Positions 53,118-64,000 of a stretch of DNA of 64,000 nucleotides are shown piece after piece. Below the pieces are notes generated by a model, which saw nothing but the letters and a program-made list of their open reading frames with translations, ran no database searches and was not told the DNA's origin. Source of the DNA: Paramecium sonneborni. Taxonomy: Eukaryota > Ciliophora > Oligohymenophorea > Peniculida > Parameciidae. The stretch lies in NCBI GenBank assembly GCA_905182985.1, contig CAJJDN010000010.1, positions 314,221-378,220 of the forward strand, read 5' to 3'. A program made the translations under genes and the position numbers. Position 1 is the first letter of the stretch; each line of letters starts with the position of its first letter.

Positions 53118-53262
53118 TTATTTTATTTAATCAATTTTTATTAAACTTTTATTAACTAAATCCTTATTCACTTCATTATTTCTATTCTCTTATTTCTTTT
53201 AATACTTTTCTTTTAAACTATTTTATTCGCCTCTTCAACTCCTTATTTTATCTTTTTATTAA

Positions 53263-54615
53263 ATGAAATAATATTAATCCTTACCATAAAAATCTCCTTC
53301 CAATAGAGAAAAGAGTAACACTGTTATTACTTATGTTGACTCTATTGAGAATTTTAACTCAAATGAATAAAATTAAAACAACCAACATTTTAATCATATT
53401 CTCTCAATGCTTTAAAAAAGACAAGAGTTTTAAGAAAAAGAATATAGAATTAAAGTAGCCTCTTTAGAAAAAAGAATTAAATACTTGATCTAAATTAGTT
53501 CCTAACTTACATAACAAAATACTCAAATAAAATTACAATATTCTGATTTAGTCAAAGAATATGATATTATGAAAAACAGAATTATTAACTACGAAGCTTC
53601 TATTCAAAAGAAAAATACAGACTATTCATTGAATTTAGATGAACTAACTAAATTTAAAAATGAAAGAGAAAAATTAGTTGGATTAGCAAATAAATATCAT
53701 GAAAGATCAAAAATTAGAAAAAAATAAATTATAGAACATGAAAATACTATAAACTCTTTATAAAAATAAGTGAATGGTTTACAAAAGGATAATCTTATTT
53801 TACTTTCTGAAAAATAAAATTTATTATTGCAATACTAATAAAACCATTAATTTATAAATTAATAATAAAATATATTGCAAGAAGAAATTATAGATAAAAC
53901 ATAATAAATAGATTTATCTAATAAAGAAGAAATTCAATAAATTATTAAGAGATTCTTGAATGATTATTGTAGTCATCTTACCTATATTAATAACGAGACT
54001 AATTAATTGATTATTTTGCTCTAAGAATATCATGACATCAATTTAGATATCAATAATTAGTCTAAATACAATAGACTCATAAAATAATTTGATTCATTAA
54101 TAACTAAATATAATTAGATGCTAGAATAACAAATTAAATTTTAATATTAATTTAATATATCTACATAAGACACTTTATTATTGAGCAATAATAATCATCA
54201 AAACTTTTAAAATAATAATAATGCAAATAATACTATTTTAAGCAGTAAAAGGCAAAGCTAAAATAACTTTTATTAAAATAATATAAAATAAGATATTATT
54301 AGAGCTAGCAAATATTTAAAAATATAATAGATAAATATTTTTCTCACCTAAATTGTTGAATCATTTCTTATCTATGTTTTTAGAGTAAGATATCTAAATT
54401 ATGAGATTCTGTAATCAGATCAGTTTCATTGTGAATATAAATAGACATTTAAGAAAATTGCAATTGTCATAATAGCAATTATAAGAATGTAAAAGAAAAA
54501 AAAATATTATGAATACAAACCTATGGTTTTAGAGTTTCCTATAGAAGAGACGATGTATTAATTATTGGATATAATCAAAACTTAATAATAAATAATTGAG
54601 AAGTTTTAAGATTGA
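53263..54615 (+). CDS. Coiled-coil, Gln/Asn-rich protein
   Basis: A 450-residue intronless frame. Coiled coil from about residue 40 to 260 (L-E-K-R-I-K-Y-L-I; F-K-N-E-R-E-K-L-V), a middle stretch very rich in Asn and Gln, and a more structured C-terminus (F-L-I-Y-V-F-R-V-R-Y-L-N-Y-E). No family known. Divergent from the succinyl-CoA ligase gene. Confidence 0.72.
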
Positions 54616-54623
54616 TTTATATT

Positions 54624-55518
54624 TCATCGTAATTATTCACTAATTTTTAATAGTAACATATCAATATTTTTATGCAATCTCTAAACTATTTGACTCATTT
54701 GGTAATTTAATTACATAGTATATTTTTCTTAAGGAGATTGAGGTTGTACTAAATCAGCAAGGATTTTAAATTTATGCTCAATTTTTTTTATTTCACTTAA
54801 ATATTTTTTTTTAGTTCCTGCCAATTAATAATTTAAAGATTTAGCTTTTTCTGAATCACAATTAAGCAATTCTTAAAGAAATCTTTGAGTATTTTAATTT
54901 TCGTATATATCAAGTTCTTCAATAAAAGTCTCTAGTTCTAATAAATTTATAAATAATAATTTATTATTGTCTAGATTGATATTCTGAGTTTTAATTTTAT
55001 TAGTAATTTTTTACTTTACTTAACTGTTAATTACATAATCTAAGTCGCATCTTAAACCATTCATTTCCTAGTTTAAATAAAAATATACTTTATAAATATT
55101 TTTGTATTCTTATTGAACTTCCAATCTAACTGCATTCTTATTTTTTTTGAATGTATTTTCTATTTAGAGAATTTCAGGACGTCTAGGTTAGGTTTTAGAA
55201 TTTAAAATTTAATTGTCCATTTCAATCATTCTTTATTCTAGTTGTTTAATTTGATGTGATAATTAAGAATTATTTTGATTATAAGTTTAGAGTTTTCCAC
55301 AATTTTCATAATCATCTAATCTATTTTATAATAAGTAGATTTATTCTTAAATTTTATGAATATCCTCAAAATGTTTAATCTATGTCATTAATCCATCCTA
55401 GTCATTAATAAGTTTATTGATATTATCTATATTAAATATAGTTTTTACTCTCTAAAGATGTAATTTTTGAATTAGGATCTGTTTCTGAATTCAGCTTTGT
55501 AGTGTTTAGAAATTGCAT
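54624..55518 (-). CDS. Hypothetical coiled-coil protein
   Basis: About 283-290 residues: a 22-nt intron is required near the N-terminus; a 21-nt intron-like segment in the middle is a multiple of three with no TGA, so whether it is spliced is unclear. Helical throughout (H-Q-I-K-Q-L-E-Q-R-M-I-E-M-D; N-L-L-E-L-E-T-F-I-E-E-L). Stop lies 8 bp from the convergent neighbour's stop. Unassigned. Confidence 0.68.
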
Positions 55519-55869
55519 TAAAGAAGATAAAATTTTAACGAATAATAATTATCAATTTAGTGAAAATAAGAGAGATAGTCAAATAAAGGTGTATGAGGAG
55601 AATATTTTATATATAAAATAGATAATTTAGTATTAAAAATACACAAAAAGGTTTTTTGAAGTAATTTAGAAATAAGATAGTTAGAAAATATGATTTATAA
55701 ATAAGATTAAAAACTAAAAATAGATATTTAAAAATATTGAAAAAAATGTTATAAATAATTAATAATGGAAAGATGGATTTTATTTATGTTTTAATATATA
55801 TTTTGAATCAATTTACAACATTGCTAAGAGTTTAAATTAATTGATTCTCATTTACTTTTAAGATGAAAG
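55519..55869. other. Intergenic spacer
   Basis: 351 bp, A/T-rich, between two minus-strand genes; nothing recognised. Confidence 0.4.
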
Positions 55870-56880
55870 TCACTAAATCTAATTTAATAATAATGAATGT
55901 ATAATACTAGCTTATGGATCTTTTTCTAGCCATTTAACAGTAAGCATTCCTCTTCCTTCACCTTCTAAGATAACATTGCAAGGTCTTTCAACAAATTCAG
56001 TGATGATATCTGGTTAAGTAGCAACAAGAATGCATAATGGATCTTAGATATCATATCTATTATTGGTATTTTTCATTCCTTCATAAATTTCTTTAACAAA
56101 TTTGCCTTTGACAGTTGAATCTTATTCAAATACTTTAGTTATCTAATTTATAATTAATAAAATACTGTAAATTCAGATACTGAGATGACTCCTTCATATG
56201 GTATTACTATCAATTTCTTAGCTAATACCTTAAAAACAAGATGAGCGGCTTCAGGATCTGTATGTACATTATATTCAGCTACTCCATTATTCATGAAACC
56301 CAATCCTAAAATGTTACCACATAAACCAATTATTAATCCTATATTTTCTTCAAAATCTGCTGTCTTCATCATAGCACATGCTATATTAGTAAGAGCTCCT
56401 AAACTTATTATTATTAATTCATCTTTATATTTTAGAGCACTTTCTATCATAAAATCAACAGCATGTTCTTTCTAAAGGGGATATTAAGTAATATTGAGCT
56501 CCTTTAAATATTTTTCTTAATGGCCACTCATTCCATCATCACCAAAAAATTTAGAACTTAAAGTTATCTATTATTTCAAATTTCTATCACATCCCTTATA
56601 AATTGGAATTGTAACTCCTGCTATCTTTTATACTATGGTAATATTTTTAATTCCATCATCTATAAAAGAATTTCCACTAAAATTTTATGTTTTTATTATA
56701 CTTTATGCATGTGATACCTATTATTTCAATATTTCTTTTAGCTGCTAAATCAAATGCTGTTATTAAAGCATGAATATCATCACCACCAGAATCTGTGTCT
56801 ATTATCATTTTTGTTCTGTGCTTTAAGAGTTTTTCAGGAATTCCAAATTAATGTTTGATAAATGAAGGAAGCGAAATCAT
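55870..56880 (-). CDS. Inosine/uridine-preferring nucleoside hydrolase family protein
   Basis: Cleaves the N-glycosidic bond of nucleosides to ribose and base (nucleoside salvage). 320 residues (introns of 25 and 23 nt). The Ca-binding motif D-T-D-S-G-G-D-D near residue 30 is the family signature; later F-G-D-D-G-M-S-G, I-S-L-G-A-L-T-N-I-A, M-N-N-G-V-A-E-Y-N and the V-H-T-D-P-E-A-A-H-L-V-F motif complete the pocket (Asp is the last metal ligand). Length fits. Substrate preference cannot be told. Its ATG overlaps the upstream gene's TGA. Confidence 0.94.
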
Positions 56881-57869
56881 TAATATATATTATTTTTTAT
56901 ACTAATTTAATTTGCCTTTGGAGTGAAGATTTTTGTTATCAAATTTTAATTTCTTCTCTTCACTCTATCAACACTTGATTTTGGTCTTAGTAGAGTCTTT
57001 TTCATTACTACTACATCATTTATACGATCTTTCTCTTAAATTATTGGCTTTATAAAATCCATTACAAAATTTATTTTATCTTCAATTACCAATTTCTATT
57101 AATGAAAAGATTGCTTTTATGATAAATTTTTAACTTTCATCTAATTTTCATTGCTGTTAAATAGAATTCTTCTTACTTTTTTACCCCTATATAATGTGTT
57201 TGAATTGCTGAAATTTTAGCATGAACGTATATGCTATAAATCAAGATCTTATCCAGATATTATCCATGTTTATTGTTTTATATAATCCCAAACCAAAATA
57301 TGTATAAATTCAAAATAGCAACCAGCACATAATTTTCTAGTTTCGCATCTCCAAACATTCAGTAAAAATTTTTTAAAATTTTATTATACCTCCAAATTTG
57401 ATTATATTCCTTATATCAAACAAATGTATATACATTATTAACTCTATTTTGGAGTTATATAAAGTAATTTGGTTTATTTTAATAACTAAGTTTATTTGAA
57501 ATGTAACTATCCTTTTTTGGTAATATACCCTCGTTCTATTTCTGCATTCATAGTTTAGATGTCCATAAAAGTCATATTTATTTCATTTTCTGCTTGTTGT
57601 AATAATTTTATTTCTATTGGAGATTATGTAAAATAAAAATCCTTTTAACCCAAAATAGACCACAAATCAACACTTCCAAAAATTGGCAAAAATTCATCTT
57701 CAGTAGTACAAGTACCATGATCTGTTTTTAGGATTGTTCCTTCTGTTTTGCATCTGACTTAAGAACGTGATTATAAATTGATTCTGCTGATATCTAATGC
57801 TGCAGTAAACTAAGTGAGAATTCTTCTACTATGAATTGCAGAAGGTAAATGAGAGTCTAACTATTTCAT
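56877..57869 (-). CDS. Hypothetical protein
   Basis: A 330-codon TGA-free frame from an ATG, no intron needed. The first half is protein-like (S-A-I-H-S-R-R-I-L-T-Q-F-T; F-G-S-V-D-L-W-S-I-L-G-Q), with a Cys cluster C-E-T-R-K-L-C-A-G-C near residue 185 and a basic C-terminus. The stretch about 57300-57500 looks intron-like in base composition, so one or two 3n introns may be hidden. Divergent from the C2 gene by 25 bp. Not recognised. Confidence 0.55.
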
Positions 57870-57894
57870 TAAAATTAAATAAAATTAAAATTTC

Positions 57895-58899
57895 ATGTTT
57901 AGAGAAACATCATTCTCTAATTATTTTGAATAAAATAATTATTCAACAGTGTAATTATTATTACATGAAGCTAGATTTATATCATACTAAAAGCGTAATG
58001 CGCTGATGTAACTTAAAAAAACTAAATAGATGCATTAAAATTTTGTAAGGAAATTAAGTTTTTACTTCAGAGACTAAATCTAATGAAAACTTAAATCCAA
58101 AATGGAATTAGTCTTTTTAATTGAATATGAGTGGCATTGAAATTATTGTTAATGATTAGAACATGGCAATAGGTTCTTTATCCTTAGATTTGAGAGAATT
58201 GTAATCAAACAATTTAAATGAATGGTACAGCTTCTCAGATAAGAAATAAATTACAGGCACTCTTCGTCTGACATTCTAATTTAATCAAAACAATAAAATA
58301 CAAAAATGTCAAGAATAATTATAATGTCTATTTTCTCAATTAGAAGTTAAACTTAAATAATAAAGAATAGCATCTCCTACAGTTGGAAGTGTCTAATTGA
58401 TGTAATAGTTTTTAACAAAACAAAAGCATAATAATAGTAATATCATCAATTCAGAATATTAGATTGGTAATGAATTCGATGTTCATAACATTAAACAATA
58501 AATGAATGAAATCAAATAATTAATTAATAAATTTTAATAATTATAAGCCTAAAAATCTAGAGTATATTAATAATAAAGTATTTTTTTATTTAAAACACTC
58601 TAGAAATTATTAGTAAATAGAAAGAAATCAATGATTTACAACAATAAATTGCACAATCTAAAGAATCAGTTTAAAGTTAAATAGCATTATTAAAAATTAT
58701 AAATGAGGAAGGAAATTATGGCATAACTAAAAAGTAATTGATTTTACAAAAATACAAAAAAAAATAGTAAGTATTGATTTCTTTAAAATAAAAATTGAAT
58801 GAACACAAATTTGATAAAAGATAATACTCTTTAGTTGTTTAAGCCTATAAATACGAAGGAAGACCAAGATAAAACAATAGTGAATTTTAAGTTAAATGA
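57895..58899 (+). CDS. C2-domain protein with coiled-coil tail
   Basis: A 308-residue product (three 26-nt introns). Residues 15-110 form a C2 domain: beta strand Y-I-I-L-K-A-Q-C-A-D-V, then F-Q-T-K-S-N-E-N-L-N-P-K-W-N-Q-S-F (the N-P-x-W-N-x-x-F motif), I-V-N-D-Q, I-G-S-L-S-L-D-L, E-W-Y-S-F and T-G-T-L-R-L-T-F. Only one or two of the five usual Ca-binding Asp are visible, so it may bind membrane or protein without calcium. A Gln-rich coiled coil follows. Close to basal-body/cilium C2 proteins in style, but that is inference. Confidence 0.82.
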
Positions 58900-58950
58900 A
58901 ACAATTTCTTTTTCTTTAATTATTATTATTATTATTAATTAATTATACAA

Positions 58951-59925
58951 ATGGAGAAATTTAGAGCATATGCTGATCCTCATACAGGAATCAATTTATT
59001 TATTCCAGCTTTTGTTAATTAAAAATTATCCCCTCTTATTCTACTCCTCCATATTGTAATTTAAATTAAATTATATAATTTAGATCTTAGGATCCATATT
59101 AATTTTGATTAGAGTTCCTATTTTGGTTATACTGTTTTTATTACTCAAAATTTTAAATAATTTAAAAATTGATACTCTAAATTAACTGATAGGTAAATTG
59201 ATGTTATTAACATGTGGATTTTTTAATATTGAAAATTAAATTCCAATTTAAGATAAAGGTGGATAATTGATATTATCAAATCATTCTAGCCCAATTGATT
59301 GGATATTCTTTTTAGCTTAATCTTCACCAAACTTTGCAACCTTTGTAGAAAATATTGATGAAATTAGATATCAAATTTTGTCATTAAATTAAGTTATTAG
59401 GAATATATTCTCAATTAATATTGCTTAAACAGGAACTGGTTTAGAATTAAATGATGTCATATAATAAAACAAGCCTACATTACTATTCTTTGAAGTACTT
59501 TTTCATTTATATTATTTATAGGGATGTTAAACAAATTAATTAGGAGTCTTATTTCCACCAAGATAAATGATTGCTGAATTACAAAAATTAGCATAACCTA
59601 TAGTAAATAAAATTCTTATTATAGAACATTTATGTCCTAACTTACCCTGATAGATCTATCTTTACTCCTATCAATACTACTAGAAATGGATTTTGGCATT
59701 TTTTATTATTGTTGACAAATATTTGGAATGATTTAAGAGTTGTTAGTTAAGAGTTTGAAACTTCCAAAGATTATTAGAGGCTCATTACTAATTTTTATGA
59801 ATGTGAAGGATTTAAAATAGTATTTTATTATTTTATAATAGATTTATTAAAAACACACTGTATAAACAGATTTTTTAGCTTATTATTGGAGAACTTCTTA
59901 AAGAAATTATATTAAATTAGATTGA
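58951..59925 (+). CDS. Lysophospholipid acyltransferase (LPLAT/PlsC family)
   Basis: Membrane enzyme that transfers an acyl group to a lysophospholipid. 291 residues (introns of 28, 27, 22 and 22 nt). Transmembrane hydrophobic segments near residues 25-60, then the catalytic block N-H-S-S-P-I-D-W (H-x4-D), and after about 75 residues the substrate-binding block F-F-E-G-C-Q-T-N (E-G-x-x-T-N). Order and spacing are those of the AGPAT/LPCAT/AUP1 group. C-terminus T-Y-P-D-R-S-I-F, then a short tail. No CUE domain, so not a full AUP1. The 27-nt intron at 59495-59521 is a multiple of three without TGA. Confidence 0.87.
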
Positions 59926-60791
59926 ATATGCTATTTTTATATCACAATAATTTAATTCTATAAGAATTTTAATTTTTTAATAAAAATTGAGGAGGAAAAT
60001 ACAATTTTAGAAAAAGAGTTGCAAAACTTATAGAAGTAAAAATTCTTTCAACTCTTTACAAAATGATAAATATTTAAAAATGAAAAATGAGTTTTCTGAT
60101 CCTTAAGATATTAATCATTTTAAAAAAATTAAATAAAGTATATCTAAAAAAATTAAAAGAATAAACAGATGAATATAGAAATGCGTTTATCAGGTACAAG
60201 AGAATCATTAAAATCTTTAGAACAGAAAATAAAAGAAGAAAATGTATTAAATTAATCCTGATTGGTAAACTAAAAATGAAAAATCATGTAGATTTTCTTT
60301 GAAAATCAATTATACTTCCAGTTTTGAAAAATGAAAAAATTAAGCGAATAAAAATGTATTGATCAAGTATATAGTAAGTTGGTTTTTGAGTGAATAAAAG
60401 GGATTGAAGCAAATACAATAGTAAGAGGATAAATATAGATATATGAAGTTTAAATATGATTAATTAAAAATAAAAAGTGAGTAGTTTTTATTTATATTTG
60501 GAGATTAAAAAATATAAATATGAATAAATACTGAATACTTGAGAATTCAGAGAATTATTGACTATTAAATTATTTATAGTAATATAGTTTTGATAGGTAA
60601 TTTATAAAGCATCAATAAAATTTGATTTAAAAGAATATAATGGAAATAAATTTGAAAAAGGTTTATCTGAAATATTAATTAAATAAATAATAATAAGTGA
60701 CATTTAAAAATAAAACAAATCATAAGTTAGAGAGTACCAGTAGAAATGAATAACTTGGTGAATATTATTATTTAAATTTTAATAAAAATTA
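59926..60791 (+). pseudogene. Possible decayed coiled-coil gene
   Basis: 866 bp between two plus-strand genes, with protein-like pieces in different frames (K-N-E-F-S-D-P-Q-D-I-N-H-F; T-R-E-S-L-K-S-L-E-Q-K-I-K-E-E-N; K-A-S-I-K-F-D-L-K-E-Y-N-G-N) separated by TGA codons I could not bridge with short introns. Either a gene relic or a gene whose introns I mis-placed. Confidence 0.3.
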
Positions 60792-61628
60792 ATGAACAAT
60801 CATTATGAACCATATGTTAGAAATAAACGAGATTTAAAAGTTCCATACATTTCATGTTAGGATTACACAAACTTAGAATAGGCTTCTAAATTGATACCTG
60901 CTTTGAAGTAGATAAATTAGAGTGAGAGACATTTAGCAGATGCTGTAAATGCACATACATATATACTTCGTAGTAACAATGATGATGATATACACAAAGT
61001 AATAATTATAAATAATATTAAATAGTCAATAAAATATGGAATTTGGACATCAAGTAAGGAAAACAATGAGAAGTTGAATGCAAAATATTTAGAAGCTCAA
61101 TAAGAGGGGATTCCAGTTTATTTATTTTTCAGTGTAGTAAGAAGCGGATAATTTGTTGGTGTAGCAAAGTTGACATCTGGATACAAAGAAGAGAGTTTTC
61201 AATATTGGTGGGAAATAAAGAAATGGAAAGGGCATTTCAATGTATAATGGCTTTATGTAAAAGATGTACCAAATAAACATTTTGAGCATCTAAGAAATAG
61301 GTTAGAATAATTTATAATTTAAAATAGTGATAATGTAGAAGTAACTAGATCAAGAGATGGAGTATTTTTAAATTGGGAAACTGGAAAAGAAATGATGAAA
61401 ATATTTGAGGAATTTTCAGATAAAAAAAGCATCTTGAATGATTTCACAGTAATCGATGAAAGAGAACAAGCATTAAGACAATACAAATATTAAATGTAAT
61501 AGTAAAGAAATCAATAATAATACTATCCTTATTATCCATATCAATATTATGATTATCAACAATACTAATAGTATCCATAATAATATCAATAATATCAAAA
61601 TTAGTATTGGTAACAACCTTAGAAATGA
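60792..61628 (+). CDS. YTH-domain protein (m6A RNA reader, YTHDF-like)
   Basis: Binds N6-methyladenosine in RNA. 269 residues after removing a 27-nt intron at 60999-61025. The YTH domain fills residues about 55-205: D-D-I-H-K-S-I-K-Y-G-I-W-T-S, Y-L-F-F-S-V, G-Q-F-V-G-V-A-K-L, Y-W-W-E, K-W-K-G-H-F-N-V-Q-W, V-K-D-V-P-N, V-T-R-S-R-D-G. The first Trp (W-T-S) and the W-W and K-W-K-G segments supply the aromatic cage. G-I-W-T-S and W-K-G-x-F-x-V-x-W-x-x-V-K-D-V-P-N are DF-type. The last 60 residues are a Gln/Tyr-rich low-complexity tail, mostly TAA/TAG-coded. In a fungal/animal DF protein the disordered region is N-terminal; here it is C-terminal. Confidence 0.95.
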
Positions 61629-61698
61629 TTTTATATATCATAGATTGTTAAAGTTTCACCATACACATAAACTATATATATAAATTTATATAAATAAA

Positions 61699-63788
61699 AT
61701 GAAAATGGAGAAAGCTCTCTATCTAAATGGAAAACCATTAATTAAACCTCCGTTGACAGTTGATGAACAATTGAATGAAAGACTTGATAGAACTGGATAC
61801 AAGATTGATGACTTAAATAGATTGAATGAAAAACCAGTTTTACAAATAGTACTTCTTCAATTTATCAAATAGATAGATCTTGATGGTCTCACTTCTGGTT
61901 ACTTAAATAATAATCCATTATTTTAAATGTTGAAACAGTAAATTATGAATTGGAATGAAAAGGTAACACTTCATAGAGCTGAACAAATCAAATTATTAGA
62001 TCCCTTAGTTTCTGACAATCTATATCGTTAACTAAAAAATTCTCTATTAGAAGTCGTTAGCACAAGGAATAAAATATAACAATAAGATTTCCTTAACAAA
62101 GTATCAAATTGGTTCTTCTCTTAATTACCAAAATCTTAGACTGCTTCATTAAAATAATCTCTCTTAGAGAAAAAAGATTCTGTAATTAATTTATTGTATT
62201 TTTAGACTCTTCATTTTATTCCTAATACATATAATGAAGACCAATATACTTCTGGAATTGAAGATTATACTCTTAAATTTCGATCGGTTCATCCTGAATT
62301 TGATCCACCTGAAGATAGAGTAAAAACTTATCAAAGAAAAAATCTTTTATCAGATACTAGCACTCGTCCAGGAACAACTCCAGGAGTTTTAGGTGTTTCT
62401 TAATTTACAAGACCTTAAACATCTCAAACTACATATAAAATGATTGATTAAGTTGAAAAACTATAAAGACCTAAAACTAATCAATTACATACACTTTCTA
62501 AATAGTAACAAACTTGGATGTATGATCCCAATTTTCCAGTATTTCAACCTATTGAAGATAAATAATAAAAATCAAGCAGAAGATTAATTTAAAGAGAGGA
62601 ATCTCCATTAAAAGCAGATAAACCAACAGATAGAGATAAATTAGATTAAATTGAAGGAATAGAATAAGAATAAGATGAGGATGAAGATTAATCACCAGAA
62701 AAAATAGAAGAATCAAATAAAAATTTAGCATCTTAATAAGAAATATAAACAGTGAAAAAAAAAAAAAAAAAAGAAAGAGCAGATAAATATATTAGTATAG
62801 CACCTGAAAATAAAACCTATAAAACAGATTTTGAAACTTAAAATGCTTATCAAATAGGATAAAAGTTCAGGTTAGGAGAATAATAAGGGACATTTCATAA
62901 TTATGATCCTTCTTAAATTGAAGATAAAATGGTAGCAGCTAGATTAAATTAATATTATAGTGAATAAAGAATAAAAGAAGTAAAAGAACAAAGAGAAGAT
63001 GTTGAAATGGTTTAATCTATGAAAGAATGGGCTACTAATAAGAGTAGAATTGATGAAATGGTATTACAATCAGAATATGTATTTATAAATTTATTATTAT
63101 TATTAGTTAACAGCAATGGGATCATAATATTCAAATGTTGGAATTAAAATTTCAGATTTATATGAATCTAAAAAAATGGATTTAGCTGAGGAAAAAGCTT
63201 ATGCAAATTATCTTAACAGAACTTCTTTACCAAAAGCAAGAATGGTATAAAGTGCAGTACCAATGACTAAGGTAGTTTAAAATACTGTTATACCAACTCA
63301 AGTTGAAGAGGAAGCAGAAGATTTTTAAAGTAAATAAGCAGATCTTGAAAAATAAATTAACTCATAAAGACTTCAATTATTAAAAATGTCTAGAGGTGCC
63401 TGTCTACCAGGTGGATTAACAAATAATCCTAATTAAGAAACTATTTAAAGTAACAGGATTATGTCTTCTAGTTGTTTCAAAAGTGCTTAACCAAAAAGAT
63501 TATTCAGTTCTGTTTTAAAAACTCATAGTATCAAATAAGAATTAGACTCTCAGGTATTAAAATATGTTTATCAAATTTATTTAGATTGGTGAAATTAAAC
63601 AATTAAAAAATAGATTAGCATCCGCTAACAAATTTGTTCCAATTAATATTCTTTAGAAATCTATATTGATACCTTAAGGACATGCAAATCCTTATAAAGT
63701 ACCTCTTCCAAAGCCAGGAATTCTCTTAGCAAACCTTCCCGATAATACAAAATAAACTAAAACCAAAAAAAAGAAAATAATAAAATGA
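61699..63788 (+). CDS. Long hypothetical protein with low-complexity centre
   Basis: A 676-residue product (introns of 28 and 31 nt). N-terminal 180 residues look folded and helical (L-T-V-D-E-Q-L-N-E-R-L-D-R-T-G-Y); the middle is acidic/Gln-rich and holds six Lys from an 18-base A run (62755-62772); then a helical region and a Pro-rich C-terminus (K-V-P-L-P-K-P-G-I-L-L). Not recognised. No membrane segment. The A run could hide a sequencing indel, but the frame is open on both sides. Confidence 0.78.
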
Positions 63789-64000
63789 TTAAAATTATAT
63801 AATGAAAAGATTTTTTTCTATTTAATTTTATTGAAATTCATTATCACCTATTATCAATAGAAATTCATCTCCTCAAAATACAAAATAACTTTCTGTTTTC
63901 AAAAATTTATAGAATATCATTATATTTATTATTTAATGATTCATATCAATATATCCGTTATTTATATTGATTTAATTTATTTTTTAATTTAAATATCTTT
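63789..64000. other. Intergenic at right edge
   Basis: A/T-rich; no feature seen. Confidence 0.4.

Noticed and set aside
56293..56475. Small plus-strand frame inside the nucleoside hydrolase gene
   Set aside because: Antisense shadow of a well-supported enzyme.

Overview
This is a 64-kb stretch of a very AT-rich, gene-dense ciliate somatic (macronuclear) genome, most likely from a Paramecium species. Three things in the sequence point there. (1) Every recognisable gene is full of in-frame TAA and TAG codons that fall where Gln is expected (for example the Gln of the kinesin P-loop), and genes end only at TGA. (2) Nearly all genes are cut by tiny GT-AG introns of about 18-37 nt, far shorter than Tetrahymena introns, and removing them restores both frame and family motifs. 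(3) The PKA regulatory subunit, histone H4 and domain families are of ciliate type. I cannot name the species. ORF callers that use the standard code will miss or shred almost everything here.

Layout. 1-12.4 kb: signalling and cell-cycle genes: partial ankyrin protein, PKA regulatory subunit, cyclin, coiled-coil protein, MORN plus Ulp1-type protease fusion, a putative HTH protein, a CaMKK-like kinase head to head with an Aurora-like kinase. 12.4-23.8 kb: a PHD-chromo-SNF2 (CHD type) remodeller, a coiled-coil protein, and a kinesin-4/KIF21-like motor with C-terminal WD40 repeats. 23.8-25.8 kb: a probable decayed gene. 25.8-34.9 kb: hybrid histidine kinase, a small conserved-looking protein, an MPPED-type phosphoesterase, casein kinase 1, and an uncertain ORF. 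35-48 kb: Sfi1-like coiled-coil protein, Cys-rich protein, cyclic-nucleotide-binding protein, SPEF1-like calponin-homology protein, RING-H2 membrane protein. 48-53 kb: mitotic cyclin, ribosomal protein L26/uL24, histone H4, succinyl-CoA ligase alpha. 53-64 kb: coiled-coil proteins, nucleoside hydrolase, C2-domain protein, lysophospholipid acyltransferase, YTH m6A reader, and a long low-complexity protein.

Three exact direct duplications (911, 1369 and 1171 bp) each abut a run of N. I read them as contig ends that were not merged, not as biology. The CHD gene becomes an intact 1301-codon frame only when the first duplication plus its gap (1072 bp) is removed.

Genes are packed extremely tightly: four head-to-head pairs have only 25-31 bp between start codons and three tandem pairs share an ATGA stop/start. 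I saw no rRNA or tRNA gene, CRISPR array, transposon or bacterial-type element. The neighbourhood is not an operon; genes are transcribed in both directions, although cell-cycle, microtubule/cilium and chromatin functions are common among them.
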